Assembly: GCA_024278415.1 (NCBI GenBank)
Contig: JAJRTI010000394.1
Location: 1-9,805 of the forward strand
DNA length: 9,805 bases
Reading direction: 5' to 3'
From: Planctomycetota bacterium
GTDB taxonomy: Bacteria; Planctomycetota; Brocadiia; JAJRTI01
Shown one piece after another: positions 1 through 4,912 of the stretch. A program made the translations under genes and the position numbers. Under the pieces are notes generated by a model. That model ran no database searches. It saw nothing but the letters and a program-made list of their open reading frames with translations, and was not told where the DNA came from. How positions within the stretch are numbered: the stretch's first letter is position 1; every line of letters starts with the position of its first letter.

Positions 1-585
1 AGTCGCGTAGAACAGCTTCAACTTCTTGGCGGAGGTGTCGTTGTTGACTCGTAGGAACTCCACGATGTCGCGGTATGCCGAACGGATGCGGAGGACGGAC
101 GTTGTCTTCTCGGTCACCTCGTCCAGGCGGGTCGAATCCTCCACGACCTTCTTCAGGATGCCCTTGCTGTCCTCATACTGTAGGACCAAGCGGTGGCGGA
201 ACACTTCGTCGCCCACGTCGTTGATCGAGGACGCCGCGATTTGTCCCTTCAGAGTGTCGCTGGGCTTGTCGTCCGCTTCGATGAGCAGATCCCGGATCGC
301 GCAAAGAATCAGGAAGATGGTCGTCATGCGCTGCTGACCGTCAATCAGGCTTAGCGTCCCATCGCCTTCCCCGCACACCACAATACTGCCAAGAAAATAC
401 TCCGGACCCTTGATCAGTTGACCATTCTCGTCGAAGAACTCGTCCTGGACATCTTGGAGCAGCTTCTCCACCTGCTCTCGTTTCCACACGAACTCGCGCT
501 GGAAATCCGGCACCGTGTAGAAGTCCTTGTAGAGATCCTCAATGGACAGATCCTTGGACTCGATCTTGATGCTCTCTTGACTCAC
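1..585 (-). CDS. DUF262 (GmrSD-type) domain protein, N-terminal part, cut by window edge
   Basis: The 195 residues visible match the N-terminal DUF262 domain. Residues 25-35 read VPDFQREFVWK, the conserved 'P-x-FQR-x-[FY]-x-W' block. Residues 81-89 read IDGQQRMTT, the signature DGQQR-x-TT motif, which belongs to the ParB/Srx-like nucleotide-binding fold of this family. Members include the GmrS part of the GmrSD type IV restriction system, which uses NTP hydrolysis to cleave modified phage DNA; many others are uncharacterised. The usual C-terminal DUF1524 HNH nuclease domain would lie off the left edge, so nuclease activity cannot be judged. I chose GTG at 585 rather than the in-frame ATG at 594. 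AAGGAGG (601-595) touches that ATG directly but lies 9 nt from the GTG, and the GTG overlaps the stop of the upstream frame as GTGA. Family assignment is firm; substrate is unknown. Confidence 0.9.
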   Translation of the reverse strand, partial: MSQESIKIESKDLSIEDLYKDFYTVPDFQREFVWKREQVEKLLQDVQDEFFDENGQLIKGPEYFLGSIVVCGEGDGTLSLIDGQQRMTTIFLILCAIRDLLIEADDKPSDTLKGQIAASSINDVGDEVFRHRLVLQYEDSKGILKKVVEDSTRLDEVTEKTTSVLRIRSAYRDIVEFLRVNNDTSAKKLKLFYAT

Positions 586-704
586 TCCAGCCATCCTCCT
601 TCAACCAAAAGAGTGCGCAATCTCTCCGCCTCGGCGAGCGCCTGCTTGAACGCAGCGACGGCTTCGGGCAGAGGGGCACGTGCGTCTCTGCGCACCGCGC
701 TCAT
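582..704 (-). CDS. Small upstream ORF (40 aa) or remnant of a gene 3' end, coupled to DUF262
   Basis: A minus-strand frame from ATG 704 to TGA 582 encodes 40 residues. The first 12 are MSAVRRDARAPL, the middle is an Ala/Leu/Glu-rich stretch predicted to be one amphipathic helix (LPEAVAAFKQALAEAERL), and the end is GGWLE. I do not recognise it. What supports it is the end: its TGA overlaps the DUF262 GTG by GTGA, and the DUF262 Shine-Dalgarno sits in its last codons. There is no ribosome binding site before ATG 704, and the frame stays open upstream only to about 810 without a better start. It may therefore be the decayed 3' end of a larger gene. No function is proposed. Confidence 0.35.
   Translation of the reverse strand: MSAVRRDARAPLPEAVAAFKQALAEAERLRTLLVEGGWLE
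595..601 (-). promoter_or_regulatory. Shine-Dalgarno that decides the DUF262 start
   Basis: AAGGAGG on the minus strand is a near-complete anti-16S match. Its distance to ATG 594 is zero and to the in-frame GTG 585 is 9 nt, so the GTG is the likelier start. It lies inside the end of the small upstream frame, whose TGA (584-582) overlaps the GTG, the usual arrangement for translational coupling. Confidence 0.7.
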
Positions 705-1009
705 GGAGTGCGCCGATAAGCGTGGCGCATTCCAAAGAAGCCTCGGCGTTGGGGGGAGCCCCGTTCGCCTGCAGGATGCAGATTGTGGCCCTGTTCGAGA
801 CGCCTGTCAAGGCATCGCAGCTACGAGTTTCGCCTGAATACGCTACGATCGCACCCCAAGGCCGGTATGGCCGGGCAGATTTCGTGAGGATACACCCGCT
901 CGCGGCCCACCAATACGCGGGACGGGGAGGAGCAACTCAAGCTTGAGAGACAGCAGGACTCGTGTTCCGCGAGTACGAGATCGCGCGATAGGCGCTTCCG
1001 AGCAGCCTG
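705..1009. other. Intergenic stretch without a convincing gene
   Basis: All frames here are short or poorly supported. A minus-strand frame open from about 936 to 601 can be translated (for example AIVAYSGE near 845-825), but it has no ATG or ribosome binding site, has mixed third-position bases, and leaves the frame of the small ORF that ends at 582. I see no clear promoter. The segment may hold decayed coding sequence. Confidence 0.4.
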
Positions 1010-1160
1010 CCAGCCACGTCATGTACTGCTACTGCTGCAACATGACTTGATGACTCGAAGCCAATTCATGCATCCCGATCCAAATAGCCGGAGTTTCCAA
1101 ACTCCGGCTATTTCACGACAAGCGCGCAGACGTGATCTCCGTGCCGAGAACGTCAACTCG
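1010..1160. repeat. Repeat unit 1 (151 bp), perfect hairpins
   Basis: Inverted repeat A has arms at 1018-1024 and 1040-1046 (7 bp, perfect) around a 15-nt loop. Inverted repeat B has arms at 1082-1096 (AAATAGCCGGAGTTT) and 1099-1113 (15 bp, perfect) around CC. The 6-bp expansion of loop A separates this copy from the other two. Confidence 0.85.
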
Positions 1161-1305
1161 CCAGTCACGCCATGTAGCACTTCAACACGACTTGATGACT
1201 CGAAGCCAATTCCTGCGTCCCGATCCAAATAGCCGAAGTTTCCAAACTCCGACTATTTCGCGGCAGGTGCGCAGGCGTGATCTCTGTTCCAAGAACGTCA
1301 GCTTG
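1161..1305. repeat. Repeat unit 2 (145 bp), hairpins with G-U compatible changes
   Basis: Inverted repeat A has arms at 1169-1175 and 1185-1191 with a 9-nt loop. Inverted repeat B has arms at 1227-1241 and 1244-1258. Compared with the other copies there are four stem changes (1170, 1188, 1236, 1252). Each gives an A-C mismatch on the plus strand but a G-U wobble on the minus strand. Confidence 0.85.
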
Positions 1306-1450
1306 CCAGTCACGTCATGTATTGCTGCAACATGACTTGATGACTTGAAGCCAATTCCAGCGTCCCGGACCAAATAGCCGTAGTTTCCAAACTCCGGCTA
1401 TTTGGCGACACGGGCGCAGACGCGATCGCTCTGCTGAAAACCTCAACGGG
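1306..1450. repeat. Repeat unit 3 (about 145 bp), terminator-like position after the esterase gene
   Basis: Inverted repeat A has perfect 7-bp arms at 1314-1320 and 1330-1336 with a 9-nt loop. Inverted repeat B has arms at 1372-1386 and 1389-1403 with one mismatch (1381/1394). The last ~30 bp fade from the consensus, so the right end is approximate. For the minus-strand esterase gene ending at 1546 this is the first strong hairpin after the stop. Its arms are A/T-tipped (AAATAGCCG...GCTATTT), so it could stop transcription, although no longer U-tract follows. Confidence 0.8.
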
Positions 1451-1545
1451 GCGCCCGATTCCTCAACAATTCTGCACTTCGATCGCCGCTCAGAGTCTTC
1501 CGTCTCGCGATCGGCGATTCTCTCGATGCGCGGCCGCCGTGGCGC

Positions 1546-2676
1546 TCACGGCTTCAGCGTCGCCCCGCCCTTCCGCTTCCCAGCCACGTCCACCCGCGCC
1601 GAGCCCACGACGATTGCCTGCGCCAGCCCGTCGGTTTGATACTCGATGAGCACCTCCTCCCCCGGAAGCCCGATCTGCGCCGCGTCGATGCGCAGCTCCT
1701 TCAGCCCCCCCATCTCGATCACAAGCTTGGGGCCGTCCGCGATCTGGATCTTGCACTTGCCAAGCTTCATGCGCGCCGCGGGCACGAGGTGCGCGTAGTA
1801 GTAAGTCTTCTCCTCGTCCGTGGTGAGCCACAGCACCTTCGGCGGCTTGGGATCCCGCCGCTGCTTTGCGAGCCAGTCGAAGGCTTCGTCGTACTTGATC
1901 TCGTGCCCGCCGTTGAAGACCGTCAGCCGCGCTTGGTGACCCGGGACTTGGGAGACGAGGTTGTACGAATCGACGGAATGATGAAACGGCACGCTCTTGT
2001 CGTGCTCGCCGTGCTGGATGTCGAGCCGCGTGTTCGATGCATTCTGGATGAACGTGACCGGCGAGCGCGTGAGGTATTGCCAGTCCACCTCCGCGCTGTC
2101 GCCTGGCTTGCCGCCCATGCACTGGTGCACCCCGGCCGCGTACCCTTTGTTCTCGGCCTGCCACAAGCGCAGGTCGGAGATGCCGACCCACGCGCTCACC
2201 CCGGCCCATACGTCGGGGTACTTGCCGGCCATCATCTGCGCCATGTGCCCGCCCCCGGACACGCCCATGAGGTAGACGCGCGCGGTGTCGACGTTGTAGC
2301 GCTCGCGCATGAACAGCACCGCGTCCATCACGTCCCGCTGTGCGGTGATGGACGCGCAGGCCAGCCGGGCATGGGGGTTTTGGGGCGTGTTGGGTCCGCG
2401 GAAGTTGGGCAGCACGAGCAGCCACCCGCGCTTGTTGGCCCGCGGCCCCATGGCCTTCGCTTGCTGCCGGTACTGGCCGCTCCACGTGTGCAGCCCCACG
2501 AGCAGCGGCGTTGGTTTTTGCCGGTCATAACCTTCCGGCACTTGCGCGAGCGCCGGCTGCTCCGCGCCATCAACGGAGGACTTGATCTTGATCTCGAACG
2601 GCCGGCCAACAGGCTCAGCGGCAGACGCCAAGGCCACGACGGCGACGAGGAAGATGAATAGCATGTAGGGATTCAT
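1546..2676 (-). CDS. Secreted alpha/beta hydrolase, PHB-depolymerase / prolyl-oligopeptidase-like esterase
   Basis: 376 aa. Residues 1-20 (MNPYMLFIFLVAVVALASAA) form a Sec signal peptide with likely cleavage after ASA or AA, so the enzyme is exported. Residues about 25-275 are an alpha/beta hydrolase. GLHTWSG (61-67) fits the oxyanion-hole region, GVSGGG (138-143) holds the nucleophile Ser140, HGEHDKSVPF (222-231) holds acid Asp226, and NGGHE (255-259) holds His258. Residues about 280-376 form a beta-rich C-terminal extension of the kind found after the catalytic domain in such secreted esterase/peptidase-like proteins. The likely reaction is hydrolysis of an ester, possibly acyl groups on polysaccharides; a peptidase role cannot be excluded. 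The start at 2676 is set by the signal peptide; its ribosome binding site is weak (GGGGTGA about 11 nt upstream). It follows the aldolase stop by 53 nt in the same direction and is probably co-transcribed with it. Confidence 0.85.
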   Translation of the reverse strand: MNPYMLFIFLVAVVALASAAEPVGRPFEIKIKSSVDGAEQPALAQVPEGYDRQKPTPLLVGLHTWSGQYRQQAKAMGPRANKRGWLLVLPNFRGPNTPQNPHARLACASITAQRDVMDAVLFMRERYNVDTARVYLMGVSGGGHMAQMMAGKYPDVWAGVSAWVGISDLRLWQAENKGYAAGVHQCMGGKPGDSAEVDWQYLTRSPVTFIQNASNTRLDIQHGEHDKSVPFHHSVDSYNLVSQVPGHQARLTVFNGGHEIKYDEAFDWLAKQRRDPKPPKVLWLTTDEEKTYYYAHLVPAARMKLGKCKIQIADGPKLVIEMGGLKELRIDAAQIGLPGEEVLIEYQTDGLAQAIVVGSARVDVAGKRKGGATLKP

Positions 2677-2729
2677 CTGATCACGCGTCACCCCACGGTT
2701 GGAGTGCTTTTGGCGAGACTCCGAACGGA

Positions 2730-3647
2730 CTACCCCAACTTCTCCGCGGTCCCCTCGATCCCGTACACGTTGCAGATGAGTTCGGTCATGCGCTTCGCGG
2801 TGCCGGCGATGCCGGCGTCCACGTCCTTCATGTCTTCGCCCGCGGGGCGCTCGTACGCGTGCCGGATGTCCGTGCCGATGTTGAGTTTGGCGATGCCGTT
2901 CTTGATGCCTTCGAGCACGTATTCGATCTGAATGCCCGACCCGCCGTGCAGCACCATGGGCACGCCCGTGACCTCGCGCAGTTTGCGCAGGTGCTCGATG
3001 TTCAGCCGCGCGGCGACCTTGTCTTGATTCTTGGCCGCGCCGCTGATCGCGCCGTGCACGTTGCCAATGGCCACCGAGAGCCAGTCCACGCCCGTCTCGC
3101 TCACAAAGCGCGCGGCCTCGTCGGGGTCGGTGAATCCGCGGCCGCTCTCGAACAGCTCCTCGTACGGCGGCATGGGCCCGGCCTCGTGGCCGAGCACCGC
3201 GCCCAGCTCCGCCTCGACCGGGCAGCCCTTGGGGTGGGCCATCTCGCACACGGCCTTCGTCGCCGAGATGTTCTCCTCGAGCGGCAGCCTGCTCCCATCG
3301 ACCATGACCGAGTGATACCCCAAGTCGAGCGCGTTCTGGATCAGCGCCTGGTAGTCCACCCGTTCGCCGTCCTCGTCGATCACCGGCGCATGGTCCAGGT
3401 GCAGACGCGTGAACGCGGGGTCCGCGCACTTCTGATACTCGTCGCGCACCGCTTCCCAGCTTTCCGCCCCAAACTTCTCCACGTCGGGCCGCGCGCACTC
3501 GATGAGGCCGAACGTCTTGTGCTTGGCGAGGCCCTCGGCGATAGGCTTGAGCATGGGCAGGTAAGCCACGTTGAACGCGGGCACGAGGATGCCCTGGTCC
3601 GCGGCATTGCGCATGATGTCGGCGAGGGGAGTGTTGGCGGTGATCAC
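2730..3647 (-). CDS. Class II fructose/tagatose-bisphosphate aldolase family protein
   Basis: 305 aa, the usual length for the KbaY/GatY and FbaA-type zinc aldolases, which split a ketose 1,6-bisphosphate into dihydroxyacetone phosphate and an aldehyde in the cytoplasm. Family motifs appear in order: AFNV (24-27), HLDHAP (83-88; Asp85 catalytic, His86 zinc ligand), VMVDGS (114-119), VEAELG (144-149), AIGNVHG (193-199; His198 zinc ligand), VLHGGSG (232-238; His234 zinc ligand) and KLNIGTD (254-260) for phosphate binding. The start is GTG 3647, because AAGGAG (3660-3655) is 7 nt upstream. The longer frame to ATG 3728 would run through a promoter-like sequence and add a basic, unconserved leader. 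Which sugar it uses cannot be told from these motifs, and the NIGTD in place of N-[VI]-D/A-T-[DE] is a minor variation. The secreted hydrolase follows as a likely second gene. Confidence 0.9.
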   Translation of the reverse strand: MITANTPLADIMRNAADQGILVPAFNVAYLPMLKPIAEGLAKHKTFGLIECARPDVEKFGAESWEAVRDEYQKCADPAFTRLHLDHAPVIDEDGERVDYQALIQNALDLGYHSVMVDGSRLPLEENISATKAVCEMAHPKGCPVEAELGAVLGHEAGPMPPYEELFESGRGFTDPDEAARFVSETGVDWLSVAIGNVHGAISGAAKNQDKVAARLNIEHLRKLREVTGVPMVLHGGSGIQIEYVLEGIKNGIAKLNIGTDIRHAYERPAGEDMKDVDAGIAGTAKRMTELICNVYGIEGTAEKLG

Positions 3648-3654
3648 GTTAGGG

Positions 3655-3660
3655 CTCCTT
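3655..3660 (-). promoter_or_regulatory. Ribosome binding site of the aldolase, sets the GTG start
   Basis: AAGGAG on the minus strand lies 7 nt before GTG 3647. No comparable site precedes ATG 3728, so translation should begin at the GTG. Confidence 0.7.
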
Positions 3661-3695
3661 GGGGTGGGTTTTCGTGGGCGGATGGGGAGCGCACC

Positions 3696-3724
3696 AGTAA
3701 ACCGGACTCGGCGAGCGAGGTCAA
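3696..3724 (-). promoter_or_regulatory. Candidate sigma70-type promoter for aldolase and esterase
   Basis: On the minus strand TTGACC (3724-3719) and TTTACT (3701-3696) are separated by exactly 17 nt. The -35 matches 5 of 6 and the -10 matches 4 of 6 consensus bases. Transcription would start near 3689 and give a leader of about 42 nt with the AAGGAG site inside. Found by eye; other pairs are possible in this GC-rich DNA. Confidence 0.5.
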
Positions 3725-3749
3725 GCATGGCGGTCCGTCACTCGCTCGC
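3711..3749. promoter_or_regulatory. 9-bp inverted repeat overlapping the aldolase promoter
   Basis: GCGAGCGAG (3711-3719) and CTCGCTCGC (3741-3749) are perfect inverted repeats 21 bp apart. The left arm covers part of the promoter spacer and touches the -35. This placement would suit an operator, but the half-sites are simple repeats and no regulator gene is seen nearby. Confidence 0.3.
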
Positions 3750-3778
3750 GCCAAGCGCCGTATCCAGGACACCTCACA

Positions 3779-3842
3779 GCCGCGTAGTTGGTGGGCGCGC
3801 CCACCAACTACGCGGCCCGGACCATTGGTGGGCATAGCCCAC
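3779..3842. repeat. 38-bp perfect palindrome plus a related hairpin (REP-like)
   Basis: Positions 3779-3816 are a perfect palindrome with 19-bp arms; each half reads GCCGCGTAGTTGGTGGGCG. Twelve bp later a second hairpin has arms GTGGGC (3828-3833) and GCCCAC (3837-3842) around ATA. The two share TTGGTGGGC (3788-3796 and 3825-3833). They follow the stop of the membrane protein gene (3901) on the minus strand and precede the aldolase promoter, so they could end transcription or act as a dispersed REP-type element. Confidence 0.8.
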
Positions 3843-3900
3843 GCTACGGCTGTCCCCTGTTTTCTACTGCCGCCACGTTTAGGGCGTTTTCCGACATACA

Positions 3901-4542
3901 CTAATGAATGTGCCGGGGACCGTTGAGAGCGACTCCGACAACGGCAACGGCGGCAAGGCTCAGCACAAACAGGGCTGTCAAACCCAGTGCGAGTTGGTAC
4001 CTGATGCCTATGGACTTGTTCATGAACAGCACACCCACCATCGCCATCAAGTATCCAGCGCAGACTATGAGCGTATCTGCTGTCCAAGACAGGCCCCGCA
4101 TCCCCGTCAGGCATGTCCAGACCACGCCATAGAGCCCGCTGGCCATCGCAGCCAAGAATCCAACGGCGATAAAGCACATCCCGACACAGTGCGTCTTCAG
4201 TGCGGCAGAGAGAGCCCCCCGCCGAGGAGTGGAGACGGGCCGGGCCGGTTCGTCGCTCTGGCCGTCATTCCCACCGCCGCGCCACTTCCTGATTCCCCAG
4301 TCAAGGCCGACGGCGACCAGCGCGCCAAGCATCGCCCAGTACACTGCAACCAACGCAAAGACGCGGAAATAGTCGCCGAACAGGTATGACCCTAGGTCCG
4401 CTACGAACCCGCATGTGAACCAGACAAAGCTCGCCATTGGTCGTCCCCCGAGGATAAGGAACGTGAGGAAGGCGGCGCTTCCGCACGTTGCTCCCAGAGT
4501 CGCCAAGAAGCGCAGCCGCGGTGCGAACGACTGTCTCTTCAT
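3901..4542 (-). CDS. Multi-pass membrane protein of unknown function
   Basis: 213 aa. I do not recognise a family. Hydrophobic segments lie at about 11-31, 36-52, 60-82, 116-138, 154-174 and 182-206, giving five or six membrane spans. A hydrophilic, Gly/Arg/Asp-rich loop spans about 84-114 (it includes WRGGGNDGQSDEP), and the tail is short (NGPRHIH). The basic start MKRQSFAPRLRF suggests a cytoplasmic N-terminus. AAGGAGGA (4558-4551) lies 8 nt before ATG 4542, a strong ribosome binding site. The gene starts only 22 nt after a decayed Rhs-repeat fragment and ends before a strong palindrome. It looks like an intact single gene. A role as an immunity protein to a lost Rhs toxin is possible but rests only on this position. 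Confidence 0.75.
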   Translation of the reverse strand: MKRQSFAPRLRFLATLGATCGSAAFLTFLILGGRPMASFVWFTCGFVADLGSYLFGDYFRVFALVAVYWAMLGALVAVGLDWGIRKWRGGGNDGQSDEPARPVSTPRRGALSAALKTHCVGMCFIAVGFLAAMASGLYGVVWTCLTGMRGLSWTADTLIVCAGYLMAMVGVLFMNKSIGIRYQLALGLTALFVLSLAAVAVVGVALNGPRHIH

Positions 4543-4550
4543 GGTTGCAT

Positions 4551-4558
4551 TCCTCCTT
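4551..4558 (-). promoter_or_regulatory. Strong ribosome binding site of the membrane protein
   Basis: AAGGAGGA on the minus strand is placed 8 nt before ATG 4542. It lies at the edge of the Rhs remnant, which supports the view that the membrane gene is expressed independently of that frame. Confidence 0.7.
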
Positions 4559-4564
4559 GTTATT

Positions 4565-4717
4565 CGTCGAACTGCCCAGCGCGTCCTTCACTTCGATCAA
4601 CCTCCGCGCCGCGTCGTACGTCTGCCCCGTGCGGTTGCTGAGCGGGTCGGCCATGGCTGCGAGCAGATTGACATCACTGTACTCGAGTTGCGTCACATTG
4701 CCAAGGCTGTTGGTGCA
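4565..4717 (-). pseudogene. Rhs/YD-repeat protein remnant
   Basis: The minus-strand frame encodes about 50 residues of clear YD-repeat type. It holds TNSLGNVTQLEYSD, then LAAMADPLSNRT, then TYDAARRLIEVKDALGSST. This follows the Rhs pattern 'LGN-x-T-x-x-Y-x-Y-D ... DPLGNRT-x-x-YDA-x-GRL ... DALG'. Rhs proteins are large surface or secreted shells of hundreds to thousands of residues, so this is a fragment of about two repeats. An in-frame TGA lies just upstream (4720-4718). Downstream of DALGSST the repeat pattern stops, and the frame then runs into the membrane protein gene in another frame. No ribosome binding site or complete gene exists, so it is a relic left by deletion or recombination of an Rhs locus. 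Confidence 0.65.
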
Positions 4718-4912
4718 TCAAGCACCGGATGCGGGCAACGGCTCGGCATCTCAATCATCTATTCCGTATGGCATCCCCGGATTACGTATGCACAGCATTC
4801 GCGCGGTTCCCTGCCTCCTCCATTCCGCAACGGCGAAAAACGCCTCTTCTTACTCATTGCGTGTTGCACTTGGCTGAAGTGTTACCGTTTTGGGGAATCA
4901 GGCGATAGGCCT

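Larger units (their letters stand above)
1010..1450. repeat. Tandem array of three ~145-bp units, each with two inverted repeats
   Basis: Three head-to-tail copies begin at the motif CCAG[TC]CACG[TC]CATGT at 1010, 1161 and 1306. Landmarks CCAATT (1061, 1206, 1351) and AAATAGCCG (1082, 1227, 1372) recur exactly 145 bp apart. The first unit is 6 bp longer because of a TACTGC duplication. Every unit has a small inverted repeat (GTCATGT...ACATGAC) followed about 35 bp later by a 32-bp palindrome (15-bp arms, 2-bp centre). The array lies between the esterase stop (1546) and the DUF262 gene, both on the minus strand. The units are diverged copies, not identical, so the array is not recent. It does not match any insertion sequence, ERIC or BOX element I can name. 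Confidence 0.9.

Noticed and set aside
601..810. Minus-strand frame with a TTG start upstream of DUF262
   Set aside because: Its C-terminal half is out of frame with the small ORF that has the GTGA junction, and it has no ribosome binding site or recognisable domain.
1047..1373. Short ORFs of 60-70 codons inside the tandem repeats on both strands
   Set aside because: They arise from repetition of one stop-poor segment, lack ribosome binding sites, and differ between copies in a way that does not preserve a protein.
1010..1450. CRISPR array
   Set aside because: The repeat period is 145 bp with similar sequence throughout, so there are no unique spacers, and no cas gene is present.
2677..3498. 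N-terminal extension of the esterase frame up to 3498 (650 codons in total)
   Set aside because: The extension overlaps the aldolase in another frame, and the real start at 2676 opens with a signal peptide.
2859..3926. Plus-strand frame of 355 codons across the aldolase gene
   Set aside because: Antisense to the aldolase, whose zinc and phosphate motifs fix the coding strand. The composition is typical of a shadow frame.
4718..4912. Possible gene or terminator between the Rhs relic and the dehydrogenase
   Set aside because: Only a 5-bp hairpin (4712-4726) and a 4-bp one near the dehydrogenase stop are seen, and no frame is convincing.
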